Part shown: positions 36,430 through 45,742 of the stretch, one piece after another
Layout of the letters: each line of letters starts with the position of its first letter
Numbering within the stretch: the stretch's first letter is position 1
Assembly: GCA_945901085.1 (NCBI GenBank)
Contig: CAMDJV010000006.1
Coordinates: 51,216-115,215 of the forward strand
Length of the DNA: 64,000 bases
Source of the DNA: Rhodovarius crocodyli
GTDB lineage: Bacteria; Pseudomonadota; Alphaproteobacteria; Acetobacterales; Acetobacteraceae
Reading direction: 5' to 3'
The notes under the pieces: generated by a model
Seen by the model: only the letters and a program-made list of their open reading frames with translations
What the model was told of the DNA's origin: nothing
The model's database searches: none
Program-made: the position numbers and the translations under genes

Positions 36430-36764
36430 CGGGCGACGATGCCCGAACGGGTCGCCACGATCTGGCTGGTGGCGCAGATATCCACCCTCATCAATTCGGC
36501 TGTCTCGCCACCAGCCCACACCACCTTGAAGTCATTCGCACCGGCAACGCGGGCAGAAAAATTCATCGAGCGGCCGGCCGGCAGCACATTCTGCCCCAAA
36601 CGGTCCTGGCCCCAGCTGGATTGCGCACTGGAGCCAAAATAGAATTCCTGGATCGTCGCGCCGGAATTATTCACCAGCGTGAAGCGGGTATCGCATTGGG
36701 CATGGGCGCTGGCGGCAAAGCCTGTGGCGAGGATGCTGGCGAGAAGAATACGACGAATGAACAT
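36426..36764 (-). CDS. Small secreted protein, family unrecognised (paralogue 1)
   Basis: 112 aa from ATG 36764 (gaaagg upstream). It has a signal peptide ending AHA|QCD. The mature chain of about 92 residues has two Cys (QCDTRF near the start and DICATS near the end), which could form one disulfide. The middle shows TIQEFYFGSSAQSSWG and VAGANDFKVVWAGG. It is closely related to the gene at 36914 and the pseudogene at 35888, so the locus is a tandem array. I do not recognise the family. Location is periplasmic or extracellular. Confidence 0.75.
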   Translation of the reverse strand: MFIRRILLASILATGFAASAHAQCDTRFTLVNNSGATIQEFYFGSSAQSSWGQDRLGQNVLPAGRSMNFSARVAGANDFKVVWAGGETAELMRVDICATSQIVATRSGIVAR

Positions 36765-36913
36765 GACGGACCTTTCTGGAAGACTCATAGCGGATTCTGC
36801 CTAGAGCACGGCCACTGATTGTCAACATCATCATAAGCGACATTTCTGCGACAATAAGCGAAAAATTGCCTTAGAGAATCTTCAATCATTACTGCAGCAT
36901 GAGCTAGGCCGTT

Positions 36914-37252
36914 TCAACGGGTGATGAGGCCCGATCGGGTGGCCACGATCTCATTGGTGGAGCAGATGTTCACACCCATCAATTGCGCCGAAGCGCCGCC
37001 GGCCCAAACAACCTTAAAATCATTGGCGCCGGCAGAGCGGGCTGTGAAATTCATCGTGCGGGCATGCGGCAGGACATTCTGCCCCAGCCGGTCTGGGCCC
37101 CAGCTGGATTGCGCACTGGAGCCGAAATAGAATTCCTGGATCGTCGAGCCAGAATGATTGACCAGGGTGAAGCGCGTGTCGCATTGCGCCTGGGCGCTTG
37201 CGGCAAAGCCTGCGGCGAGGATGGTGGCGAGAAGAACGCGACGGATGCTCAT
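36914..37252 (-). CDS. Small secreted protein, family unrecognised (paralogue 2)
   Basis: 112 aa with a signal peptide (MSIRRVLLATILAAGFAASA, cleavage near QAQC). It shares most of its mature sequence with the gene at 36426, including the two Cys, TIQEFYFGSSAQSSWGPDRL and AGANDFKVVWAGG. It has its own ribosome-binding region and 150 bases upstream of the neighbouring copy, so each copy may have its own promoter. Function unknown. Confidence 0.75.
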   Translation of the reverse strand: MSIRRVLLATILAAGFAASAQAQCDTRFTLVNHSGSTIQEFYFGSSAQSSWGPDRLGQNVLPHARTMNFTARSAGANDFKVVWAGGASAQLMGVNICSTNEIVATRSGLITR

Positions 37253-37378
37253 GGCGTGGCCTTCTGGATGCAGCGGTGATGGCTTGGCTTATAGCACAGC
37301 AACCGATTGTCAACGCGGCCGGAGATAGCCCAAGCCGCGATCGCAAACCTGGACATCCGAATGCCCTGGCGCATCGCC

Positions 37379-38581
37379 TCAGGCCAAGGCCCGTTGCGCT
37401 GGGGGCCGGCACATCCAATTCAGCACGACGGCGATACCGCCCACCACCACCATCACCGGCCAGAAGGCCGCGAAGCTGCCGGTGAATTGCAGCAGCACCG
37501 CCCCCGAGGCGGCGCCCAGAAACCCGCCAATCTGATGGCTGAAAAAGCACACGCCATACAGCGCGCCCAGATCAGCCGTGCCGAAGCGCTGCGCTATGGC
37601 GGCCGAGGTCAGCGGCACTGTCCCCAGCCAGACAAAGCCCATCACCGCAGCAAAGACCATGGTGCCCAATTCCGTCGGCGTGGCCATGGCAAAAATGGCA
37701 ATGGCCAGGGTGCGCAGCAGGTAAATGCCGCCCAGCGCCATCTCCGGGCGCATCCGCCCGCTCAGCCAGCCGCAAAGCCAGGAGCCGGGGATATTGAACA
37801 GGCCGATCAGCATCAGCGCCGTCGCCCCCAGCCCAGCCGACATGCCGCAGAGCGCCAAATGGGAGGGCAAATGGGTGGTGAGGAAGGCCAATTGAAAGCC
37901 GCAGGCAAAAAATCCGCCGGTCAGCAGGGCGAAATCACGATCCGCCAGCGACATCCGCGCCAGCCCCGGCAATGCGCGCAGCCCGCCCGAGGGTTTGCGG
38001 CCGGGCTGGGGGTTCCATTCGATATTGCGCGAGAGCGGAATGATGAGCAGCGAGGCCACCGCCGCCGTGCCCAGCGCCGCCGCCGCGCCATAAGCGCCGG
38101 AGAGTTGATAGACCAGCGGCACCATGAAGGCCTGGCCCATCGAACCACCGGCCGAGGCTATGCCGATCAGCTCACCGCGCTTTTCCGGCGGCGCCATGCG
38201 GCCGATGGCGGCAAGCGCCATGCCGGTGCCGGCACAGGCCACGCCCAGGCCAGAAAAGAAGCCAATGCCCAGCAGAACCGAGGCATTATTCGGCCATAGC
38301 CCCGGAATGCCGCAGCCCAGCAGATAGAAAATACCGCCAAAGGCCATCACCCGCCCGGTGCCGTATTTATCGGCCAGCGAGCCCGCCACCGGCTGCGCCA
38401 GGCCCCACATCAGATTATGCAGCGCCACCGCCAGGCCAAAGGCCCAGGGGTCCACCCCATTTTCCATCTGCATGGGCAATAGCAGCAGGCCAAAGGTCTG
38501 CCGGGTGCCCATGGCCAGCGAGGCAGTGAAGGCCGCGGAGATCAGGGCAACCCAAAGGGCCTTGCGCGTGTCGGGATTCAT
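37379..38581 (-). CDS. MFS transporter
   Basis: 400 aa with twelve predicted hydrophobic segments. The loop 2-3 motif is GSLADKYGTGRVMAFGG, typical of the major facilitator superfamily. TRQTFGLLLLPMQ in helix 1 and the lack of large loops resemble monocarboxylate/oxalate-formate-type carriers. It is an inner-membrane secondary transporter. Substrate unknown. The start is 95 bases downstream of the livM stop on the same strand, so it could be part of that transcript. Confidence 0.88.
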   Translation of the reverse strand: MNPDTRKALWVALISAAFTASLAMGTRQTFGLLLLPMQMENGVDPWAFGLAVALHNLMWGLAQPVAGSLADKYGTGRVMAFGGIFYLLGCGIPGLWPNNASVLLGIGFFSGLGVACAGTGMALAAIGRMAPPEKRGELIGIASAGGSMGQAFMVPLVYQLSGAYGAAAALGTAAVASLLIIPLSRNIEWNPQPGRKPSGGLRALPGLARMSLADRDFALLTGGFFACGFQLAFLTTHLPSHLALCGMSAGLGATALMLIGLFNIPGSWLCGWLSGRMRPEMALGGIYLLRTLAIAIFAMATPTELGTMVFAAVMGFVWLGTVPLTSAAIAQRFGTADLGALYGVCFFSHQIGGFLGAASGAVLLQFTGSFAAFWPVMVVVGGIAVVLNWMCRPPAQRALA

Positions 38582-38676
38582 GGGATCAGCCTGCCAGCGC
38601 CGGTCGTGTCGTCACAACTGCGCGTGATGAAGTGGCCGTCATGCGCGGGGCGCGCAGGTTCGCGCGCCCCAGTCTC

Positions 38677-39666
38677 TTAAAGTCGAACCTTCAGCAGCCG
38701 GCCGATCTCGCCAATCACACCGCGGCGGAAGGCCAGCACGCAAAGCACAAAGATCACGCCCTGGATCACCGTGACCCAGGCGCCGAACTCGGCCAGGTAG
38801 TTCTGCATGGTGATGATGATGGCAGCGCCAGCCACCGGGCCGAATAGCGTGCCCAGCCCCCCCACCAGCGACATCAGCACCACCTCGCCCGACATGGACC
38901 AGAACACGTCCGTCAATGTGGCGATGCCGAAGACGATGGATTTGGTGCCCCCGGCCACGCCGGAAATGGCGGCCGAGATGACAAAGGCCATCAGCTTATA
39001 ATCATCCACCCGATAGCCGAGGGAAATGGCGCGGGGCTCATTCTCGCGGATCGCCTTCATCACCTGGCCGAAGGGCGAGTTGATGACGCGGTGGATGAAC
39101 AGGAAGGCGGCGATGAAAATGCCAGCCACCAGCCAATACATCGACATATCGGCACTCAGGCTGACCGTGCCGAGGAATTTTCCGCGCGGGATGGCCTGGA
39201 TGCCATCCTCACCATTGGTGAAGGGCGCCTGGACGCAGAAGAAATACACCATCTGCGCCATGGCGAGGGTGATCATGGCGAAGTAAATCCCCTGCCGGCG
39301 AATGGCCAGCATGCCGATCAGCCAGCCCAGAATACCAGCGACGAGGCCACCGATCAGGATGGAGACCTCGGGCGTCGCACCCCAGACCTTGGCGGCATGG
39401 CCGGCCAGATAGCCACCCATGCCGAAATAGGCGGCATGGCCAAAGGAGAGCAGACCGACATAGCCGATCAGCAGATTGAAGGCGCAGGCGAAGAGCGCGA
39501 AGCACAGCACCTTCATCAAAAAGACCGGGTAGAGGAAGAAGGGTGCGACCAGGATGAAACCCAGCATGAGCCCGAAGGTGATGAGCTGCGGGCGGGTAAA
39601 GCCCCAGATCACTTCGCGCTCTGCATCAATGCCCTCAAAGGCGCCAGCGGCGGCGGGTGCGGCCAT
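38677..39666 (-). CDS. livM: Branched-chain amino acid-type ABC permease, LivM-like
   Basis: 329 aa, multi-spanning. It has the family segments LLIGYVGLLSFGHAAYFGMG and AIRENEPRAISLGYRVDDYK, the coupling helix (EAA-like), and SMSGEVVLMSLVGGLGTLFG. It pairs with LivH, three bases upstream, to form the inner-membrane channel of a Liv-type importer. The last gene of an operon running from 44808 down. Confidence 0.93.
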   Translation of the reverse strand: MAAPAAAGAFEGIDAEREVIWGFTRPQLITFGLMLGFILVAPFFLYPVFLMKVLCFALFACAFNLLIGYVGLLSFGHAAYFGMGGYLAGHAAKVWGATPEVSILIGGLVAGILGWLIGMLAIRRQGIYFAMITLAMAQMVYFFCVQAPFTNGEDGIQAIPRGKFLGTVSLSADMSMYWLVAGIFIAAFLFIHRVINSPFGQVMKAIRENEPRAISLGYRVDDYKLMAFVISAAISGVAGGTKSIVFGIATLTDVFWSMSGEVVLMSLVGGLGTLFGPVAGAAIIITMQNYLAEFGAWVTVIQGVIFVLCVLAFRRGVIGEIGRLLKVRL

Positions 39667-39669
39667 GGT

Positions 39670-40551
39670 TCAGGCCCTCCCGAAGAGGCCGGCGGGGCGC
39701 GCCAGCAGCACAATGGCCATCACCACGAAGATCACGGTCGAGGACGCCTCCGGATAGAACACTTTTGTAAGACCCTCGATCACCCCCAGGCCAAAGCCGG
39801 TCAGCACCGAGCCCAGGATGGAGCCCATGCCGCCAATCACGACCACGGCGAAGACGATGATGATGAGGTTGGAACCCATTTGCGGGTTCACCGAATAGAT
39901 TGGCGCAGCCAGCACGCCAGCAAAGGCCGCAAGGGCCACGCCCGCGCCATAGGTCAGCGTCATCATCCGCGGCACATTGATGCCAAAGGCCTGGACGAGG
40001 GCGGGGTTTTCCGTCGCGGCGCGCAGATAGGAGCCTATCTTGGTCTTCTCAATCACCAGCCAAGTCGCGAGGCAGGCGAAGAAGGCCACCACCACCACCC
40101 AGCCGCGATATACCGGCATGAACATGAAGCCCAGATCCCAAGCCCCCTGCAATTCCGCCGGAATACGATAGGGCATGCCCGAGGAGCCGAATTCGTTGCG
40201 GAACAGCCCTTCGATGATCAGCCCAATGCCGAAGGTGAGCAGCAGGCCATAGAGATGATCGAGCTTATACAGCTTGGCGATCATCAGCCGCTCGAGGATG
40301 ATGCCGGTGATGCCCACGATGATGGGCGCGAGGAGCAGCGCGCCCCAATAGCCGATGCCGAAAAAATTCAACAGCATCCAGGCGGCGAAAGCCCCCATCA
40401 TGAACTGCGCGCCATGCGTGAAATTGATCACGTTGAGCATGCCGAAGATCACCGCGAGCCCCAGGGAGAGCAGCGCGTAAAACGCCCCGTTGATCAGGCC
40501 GAGAAGCAACTGCCCGAAGAGCAGCGGCGCCGGTATGCCGAAGAAATCCAT
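39670..40551 (-). CDS. livH: Branched-chain amino acid-type ABC permease, LivH-like
   Basis: 293 aa: INGAFYALLSLGLAVIFGML, NVINFTHGAQFMMGAF, the coupling segment ATENPALVQAFGINVPRM, and VIGGMGSILGSVLTGFGLG. It is the partner permease of LivM. A 192-base gap separates it from the binding protein upstream; this gap carries a GC-rich hairpin (40693-40712). Confidence 0.93.
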   Translation of the reverse strand: MDFFGIPAPLLFGQLLLGLINGAFYALLSLGLAVIFGMLNVINFTHGAQFMMGAFAAWMLLNFFGIGYWGALLLAPIIVGITGIILERLMIAKLYKLDHLYGLLLTFGIGLIIEGLFRNEFGSSGMPYRIPAELQGAWDLGFMFMPVYRGWVVVVAFFACLATWLVIEKTKIGSYLRAATENPALVQAFGINVPRMMTLTYGAGVALAAFAGVLAAPIYSVNPQMGSNLIIIVFAVVVIGGMGSILGSVLTGFGLGVIEGLTKVFYPEASSTVIFVVMAIVLLARPAGLFGRA

Positions 40552-40692
40552 GTGCTGGTTCAGCTCCGAGTGACGAGGGTGGTGGCGGCAAGTGTGTCAT
40601 GGTCCCCAGCACCGCGCGATTGCGCGGGGGGCTTCACATCCCAAAGCGGGGCGAGATGGGTAATGCCGCCATCATGGCGGGCACGAAATGGT

Positions 40693-40712
40693 GCCGCCGC
40701 AACCGCGGCGGC
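40693..40712. terminator. GC hairpin between binding-protein gene and livH
   Basis: gccgccgc-aacc-gcggcggc lies in the 192-base gap of the liv operon. No T-run follows. It may stabilise the upstream mRNA, giving more binding protein than permease, a common pattern in ABC operons. Confidence 0.45.
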
Positions 40713-40743
40713 GGCGCCACCCAGGTTGCGGCGGCCCATGGGC

Positions 40744-41967
40744 TTAGCTCCGCACCAGAGAGCAGCCGCCCTCGTTGAGCGGGCGGAAAGCCTCTGCCGC
40801 CGGGGTGGTCTGCACCAGCTTGTAGTAATCCCAGCGGCCGCGGCTCTCGCGCGGGGACTTCACCTCAAAGAGGTAGGAGGGGCAGAGCTTGCGGCCATCG
40901 ACGCGGATGGTGCCGGGGCCGAAGGCATCATCATCGCAGGGCATCGCCTTCATGCGGTTGATGACATCCACGCCCGAGGCCTTCGAGGCGGCCACACCCA
41001 TATCGGCAATCGCCTTGAGGTAATGCAGGGTGCAGGAGTAATTGGCGACAGAGGCCATATTCGGCACCTGGTCGCGCAGGCGCGGGCGCAGCCGCTCGGT
41101 CAGCGCGCGGGTGCGGTCATTGAGGTCCCAATAGAAGCTCTCGGTCAGCACCAGGCCCTGGGCGGTCTCGAGGCCGATGGAATGGACATCGGGCAGGAAC
41201 ATCAGCAGCGCGGCGAGCTTGATGCCGCGGCGGGTCACGCCGAATTCGGAGGCCTGCTTGATGCTGTTGATGAGGTCAGCACCCGCATTGGCGAAGCCGA
41301 TCACCTTCGGCCGCGCGGCCTGGGCCTGGAGCAGGAAGGAGGAGAAATCGGTCGTCGCCGGGAAGGGGTAGCGCACCGCACCCAGCACCCGCCCGCCGGC
41401 GGCGCGCACGAAATTGCCGGTGTCACGCTCCAGCGCATGGCCGAAGGCGTAATCGGCGGTGATGAAGTACCAGCTGTCACCGCCCGCGCGCACCATGGCA
41501 GCGCCAGTGGACTTGGCCAGCATATAGGTGTCGTACATCCAATGGATGGTGTTGGGGCTGCACTGCGCGCCCGTCAGGTCCGAGGTGGCGGAGCCGGTGT
41601 TGAGATAGGCCTTGTTTTTCTCGCGCGCGACGTTGTTGACGGCGAGGCCGACCGAGGAGGTGGGGACGTCGACGATCACATCCACGCCCTGGTCATACCA
41701 TTGGCGGGCGATATTGGCGCCGACATCGGGGCGGTTCTGGTGGTCGGCGTTGACGACTTCCACGTTGAAGCCGCGCTGGCCGAACTCGGCCACCGCCTGC
41801 TGGGTGCACATCACGCCATAAGGGCCCGAGAGGTCACGATAGGGGCCGGACTGGTCGTTCAGCACGCCGATGCGGATGGTGTTCGCCGCCTGGGAGCGGG
41901 CCGAACGGAAGGGCAGCGCCCCTGCTGCGGCCGCACCCAGAACGGCACGGCGATCAATATTCATCAT
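40744..41967 (-). CDS. Liv-type periplasmic substrate-binding protein (copy 2 of the operon)
   Basis: 407 aa with a Tat-like/Sec signal (MMNIDRRAVLGAAAAGALPF). The mature part opens TIRIGVLNDQSGPYRDLSGP, the Peripla_BP_6 start. It shares long segments with the upstream paralogue (VNNVAREKNKAYLNTG, YLKAIADMGV, CDDDAFGPGTIRVDGRKL, SYLFEVKSPRES). It delivers amino acids, short-chain amides or aromatic acids to LivHM. The ligand is unknown. Confidence 0.9.
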   Translation of the reverse strand: MMNIDRRAVLGAAAAGALPFRSARSQAANTIRIGVLNDQSGPYRDLSGPYGVMCTQQAVAEFGQRGFNVEVVNADHQNRPDVGANIARQWYDQGVDVIVDVPTSSVGLAVNNVAREKNKAYLNTGSATSDLTGAQCSPNTIHWMYDTYMLAKSTGAAMVRAGGDSWYFITADYAFGHALERDTGNFVRAAGGRVLGAVRYPFPATTDFSSFLLQAQAARPKVIGFANAGADLINSIKQASEFGVTRRGIKLAALLMFLPDVHSIGLETAQGLVLTESFYWDLNDRTRALTERLRPRLRDQVPNMASVANYSCTLHYLKAIADMGVAASKASGVDVINRMKAMPCDDDAFGPGTIRVDGRKLCPSYLFEVKSPRESRGRWDYYKLVQTTPAAEAFRPLNEGGCSLVRS

Positions 41968-42070
41968 GGACCTCTACTCCCTGTTGCTAGGGGCCGGCGG
42001 TCTTTTGTGCCGCTCTGCCCCCAATGGTTGATAAAGTGGTTGGTAAACCAGTTGTTGTTAAAGACGAAAC

Positions 42071-43306
42071 TCAGCCGCGCGGAAGCGCGCAACCGCCATC
42101 GGCCAAGGGCCGGAAGCTATCAGCTGCCGCGGTGGTGCCAAGCAGCTTGTAGTAATCCCAAGGCGCACGGCTTTCGGCCGGCGACTTCACCTCGAAAAGA
42201 TAGGAGGGGTGCAGCTTGCGCCCATCGGAGCGGATGCGACCGCGGCCGAAGGCATCATCATCGCAAGCTATGGCCTTCATCCGTGCCACAACATCGCGGC
42301 CGCTGGATTTGGCCTCGGCCGCCCCCATATCGGCCACCGCCTTGAGGTAATGCAGCACCGCAGCATAGCAGCCCGCCTGAACCATGCTGGGCTTATTGCC
42401 GCCCGGCATGGCGCCCAGGCGCTCTGTCAGCGAACGGGTGCGCTCATTGAGATCCCAATAGAAGGTCTCGCTCAGCACCAGGCCCTGAGCGGTCTCCAGC
42501 CCCAGGGCATGCACATCGGTGATAAAGGCAAAAAGCCCGGCCAATTTCACCCGACCGCCGCCGGTGAGGCCAGAAGCCGCCGCCTGCCGGATGAAATTCA
42601 TCGTATCAACCCCAGGATTGGCCAATGCCACCACCTGGGCGCGGCTGTCGCGGGCCTGCTGCAGGAAGGAGGCAAAATTGGTCACGCCCTGGCTAGGGGT
42701 GCGCACCGAACTCAGCACCTGGCCACCGGCGATACGGATGGAGTCCGTAATATCGCGCTCCAGGCTGCGGCCAAAACTATTGTCGGCCGTCACCACGAAC
42801 CAGCTTTCCCCGCCGGCCCGCACCATGGCGGCGCCGGTTGAGCGCGTCAGCATCCAATCATCATAAGTCCAATGCACGGTATTGGGCGAGCAAGACTTAC
42901 CGGTAAGTTCCGAAGTGGAAGCACCCGAATTCAGCAAGACCTTGTTTTTCTCACGCACAAGGTTTTGCACGGCCAGCGCCACCGAATAGCCTGGAACATC
43001 CACCACCACGTCAATGCCGTCACGGTCGATCCATTGCCGCACCACGGCGGAGCCTGCATGGGAGCGGTTCTGGTGGTCGGCCTGCACCACCTCCACATTG
43101 ATGCCGCTCGCGGCCAGGCCACTCTCCTGGATGGCGAGGCGCACGGCATGGGCGGAGCCCAGGCCGGAGATGTGGCGATTGGGGCCCGATTGGTCACTCA
43201 GCACGCCAATGCGGATGGTATTGGCCCCTTGCGCGCGGGCGGGGAGCGCCGCCAGCCATGGGGTTGCAGCGGCAGCACCGAGAAGATGGCGTCGGTTCAT
43301 GCTCAT
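42071..43306 (-). CDS. Liv-type periplasmic substrate-binding protein (copy 1 of the operon)
   Basis: 411 aa from ATG 43306 (the longer open frame upstream lacks a signal peptide, while MSMNRRHLLGAAAATPWLAA is a clear Tat/Sec leader ending ARA|QGA). TIRIGVLSDQSGPNRHISGL begins the Peripla_BP_6 fold. It is about half identical by eye to the next gene. Two binding proteins for one permease pair suggest widened substrate range. Confidence 0.9.
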   Translation of the reverse strand: MSMNRRHLLGAAAATPWLAALPARAQGANTIRIGVLSDQSGPNRHISGLGSAHAVRLAIQESGLAASGINVEVVQADHQNRSHAGSAVVRQWIDRDGIDVVVDVPGYSVALAVQNLVREKNKVLLNSGASTSELTGKSCSPNTVHWTYDDWMLTRSTGAAMVRAGGESWFVVTADNSFGRSLERDITDSIRIAGGQVLSSVRTPSQGVTNFASFLQQARDSRAQVVALANPGVDTMNFIRQAAASGLTGGGRVKLAGLFAFITDVHALGLETAQGLVLSETFYWDLNERTRSLTERLGAMPGGNKPSMVQAGCYAAVLHYLKAVADMGAAEAKSSGRDVVARMKAIACDDDAFGRGRIRSDGRKLHPSYLFEVKSPAESRAPWDYYKLLGTTAAADSFRPLADGGCALPRG

Positions 43307-43328
43307 ACAAGGCTTCCCCAAAACACCT

Positions 43329-44033
43329 TCAGACACCGAGATACTTGTGCAGGCGCTCCATCGAGGCCGCGAGTTCATGATTGGCCACATGATCGACGAC
43401 AACGCCGTGGTCCATCACATAATGCCGATCCGCCACGGTCTGGGCGAAGCGGAAATTCTGCTCGACGAGGAGCACGGTGAAGCCGCGCTTTTTCAACTCG
43501 CGGATGGTCACGCCGATTTGCTGCACGATCACCGGGGCGAGGCCCTCGGAAGGTTCATCGAGCAGCAAAAGCTTGGCGCCGGTGCGCAGAATGCGGCCAA
43601 TGGCGAGCATTTGCTGCTCGCCGCCCGAGAGTTTCGTCCCCTGGCTGCGGGCGCGCTCCTTGAGGTTGGGGAAGAGGGTGTAGATTTCCTCCACGCTCAT
43701 CCCGCCCGGTGCGATCTGCGGCGGCAGCATCAGGTTTTCGGTCACGTCGAGGGAGGCGAAAATGCCGCGCTCCTCCGGGCAATAGGCGATGCCGGCGCGG
43801 GCGATGATGTCCGAGCGCGCGGCCACCAATTCCGTGCCGTTGAACTTGATCGAGCCGGAGCGCCGCCCGGTCAGGCCCATAATGGCGCGCAGGGTCGAAG
43901 TCTTGCCCGCGCCATTGCGGCCGAGCAGGGTGATCACCTCGCCCTGATTGATGTGGATATCCACCCCGTGCAGCACATGGGATTCGCCGTACCAGGCCTC
44001 CAGGCCCTTCACGCTCAACATCGGCTCAGCCAT
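43329..44033 (-). CDS. livF: Liv-type ABC ATPase, LivF-like
   Basis: 234 aa from ATG 44033, overlapping the livG stop by eight bases. Walker A GRNGAGKTS, signature LSGGEQQML, Walker B LLLLDEPSEGLAP, and the switch His in LLVEQNF-type loop (VLLVEQNFRFA). The short length and SEGLAP are diagnostic for LivF. It powers the importer with LivG. Confidence 0.95.
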   Translation of the reverse strand: MAEPMLSVKGLEAWYGESHVLHGVDIHINQGEVITLLGRNGAGKTSTLRAIMGLTGRRSGSIKFNGTELVAARSDIIARAGIAYCPEERGIFASLDVTENLMLPPQIAPGGMSVEEIYTLFPNLKERARSQGTKLSGGEQQMLAIGRILRTGAKLLLLDEPSEGLAPVIVQQIGVTIRELKKRGFTVLLVEQNFRFAQTVADRHYVMDHGVVVDHVANHELAASMERLHKYLGV

Positions 44034-44808
44034 GCGCTTGCTCCGGAACACCAACAGAGGCGGGATCGGTGCCGAGATAGGCAGCGATCACCTCGGGATT
44101 GGCGGAGACCGAGGCGTAATCCCCCTCGGCCAGCACCTGGCCGCGGGCGAGGACGGTGATGGTGTCGCAAAGCCCCTCCACCACCTTCAGATTATGCTCC
44201 ACCAGCAAAATGGTGCGCCCCACCGAGACGCGCTTCACCAGCGTCACGATGCGATCGACATCCTCGGCCGTCATGCCAGCGGTGGGTTCATCAAGCAGCA
44301 TCATCGCCGGCTGCATGGCCAGCGTCGTCGCCATCTCCAGCGCGCGTTTGCGGCCATAGGGGAGTTGGCCGGCGGAGAGGCTGGCGTATTCGGTGAGGCC
44401 CACATCCTCGAGCAGCGCCATCGCCGCATCATCATATTTCGACAGCAGCGAGGCGGGGCGCCAGAAATCGAAGGAATTGCCGCGCGCGCGCTGCAGCGCC
44501 ACGCGCACATTCTCCAGCACGGTCAAATGCGGGAAGACCGCCGAGATCTGAAAGCTGCGCACCAGCCCCAGCCGAGCAACCTCGGCCGGCTTCAACGCCG
44601 TGATGTCGCGCCCATCATAGCGGATGGTGCCGCGGGTAACGGGCAGGAACTTGGTCAGCAGGTTGAAGCAGGTTGTCTTGCCCGCGCCATTCGGCCCGAT
44701 CAGGGCATGGATGGAGCCGCGCCGGACGCGCAGATTGACGCCGGAGACGGCGGCAAAACCGCGAAACTCCTTCGTCAGCCCTTCGGTCTCCAGGATGGTA
44801 TCGCTCAC
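44026..44808 (-). CDS. livG: Liv-type ABC ATPase, LivG-like
   Basis: 260 aa from GTG 44808, which has GGGAG eight bases upstream. A TTG at 44847 would add 13 residues. Walker A GPNGAGKTT, the LivG region ITALKPAEVARLGLVRSFQI, LPYGRKRALEMATTLA in place of a standard LSGGQ signature, and Walker B MMLLDEPTAGM. First gene of the operon livG-livF-binding protein-binding protein-livH-livM. Confidence 0.93.
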   Translation of the reverse strand: MSDTILETEGLTKEFRGFAAVSGVNLRVRRGSIHALIGPNGAGKTTCFNLLTKFLPVTRGTIRYDGRDITALKPAEVARLGLVRSFQISAVFPHLTVLENVRVALQRARGNSFDFWRPASLLSKYDDAAMALLEDVGLTEYASLSAGQLPYGRKRALEMATTLAMQPAMMLLDEPTAGMTAEDVDRIVTLVKRVSVGRTILLVEHNLKVVEGLCDTITVLARGQVLAEGDYASVSANPEVIAAYLGTDPASVGVPEQAHG

Positions 44809-44977
44809 CCGGTTGCTTCTCCCAGCTTTATCATCGCGGTAGTTCAATCCCGCGCATTACCGCGTCGTTATGGCGATGTGGCCGGATTGTGGCAAGCGGT
44901 GAAAAGCAGCTTTCGCGGGGTTGCGGTTTTCGCCGCCGCCATGGCAGCGGCGCATAGGCAAAGCGGGCTTGCGGCCA

Positions 44978-45547
44978 TCACCGCAGGCCGTCGCGCCCAG
45001 CGATATCGCCCAATTGCAGCCCACCGATTCGCGGCAGCGGGCGGCCGGCAGCGGCAAGGGCCAGACAGACCACAATCTCATCACCCATGGGCGCATCGGT
45101 GATGCGGGCCTCGATCGCATCGAAATGGCTGCTCACATAGGCGGCGTCCTTATGGCCGAGCGGCACATCAATGGTGGCGCCCATCCCTGCCCGCTTCTTG
45201 GCCGAGGGGATGAGGGCCGCGCCACCACCCAGCGCGCGGCGGATCGGCGCGCCCATCTTGGGGTGCAGCAGGGCTGCGGCGTGTTCCAACTCACCCCCCT
45301 CGCCCACGATGGCGGCCTTGCCATAGCTCTGGGCCGGGGCGCCCAGCGCGGCCAGCGCCTTTTCAACCAGCAGAGCGCCCAGCGCCTCGCCGGTGTCGAT
45401 CAGCCATGTGAGGTCCGGGTTAAAATGCCCAGCAAAGGGGTTTTTTAGAACGGCGGCGGCCAGGGCGCGGCGGATTGGCGGGTGGATATCCTGGTCCATC
45501 TCGACCAGGCATTCCTCAACCCAGGTGACGAGTTTGCGGATTTTCAT
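44978..45547 (-). CDS. Amino acid synthesis (AA_synth) family protein
   Basis: 189 aa from ATG 45547 with AGGAGAG upstream. The frame stays open far beyond this start, but that part lies opposite the UPF0280 gene. The sequence (MKIRKLVTWVEECLVEMDQD, YGKAAIVGEGGELEHAAALL, HPKMGAPIRRALGGG, ATIDVPLGHKDAAYV) matches the AA_synth family of unclear function. It is divergent from a UPF0280 gene with 195 bases between. Reaction unknown. Confidence 0.85.
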   Translation of the reverse strand: MKIRKLVTWVEECLVEMDQDIHPPIRRALAAAVLKNPFAGHFNPDLTWLIDTGEALGALLVEKALAALGAPAQSYGKAAIVGEGGELEHAAALLHPKMGAPIRRALGGGAALIPSAKKRAGMGATIDVPLGHKDAAYVSSHFDAIEARITDAPMGDEIVVCLALAAAGRPLPRIGGLQLGDIAGRDGLR

Positions 45548-45742
45548 GGCACTCTCCTTGGGATGGGCCATGCCAGGCCCTTGCCGCGCCATGGCAATAT
45601 CCACACGCAGCGCCTGCCCCGAAAGACCCAGCCCATCGCGCCGCAGCCCATTTTGGCGCAGGCTCTCAGCCGCTGGATGGGTTGAGTGCGGCGCGATCTG
45701 CCCGATACTAGGTGTTAGAGCGATATTGCCGGGAGTGCAGCC

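Noticed and set aside
39091..42345. 1084-codon plus-strand open frame across the liv genes
   Set aside because: It lies opposite livM, livH and a binding protein with strong family matches. Its product is His/Gln/Gly/Asp-rich, as expected from the reverse of GC-rich genes.
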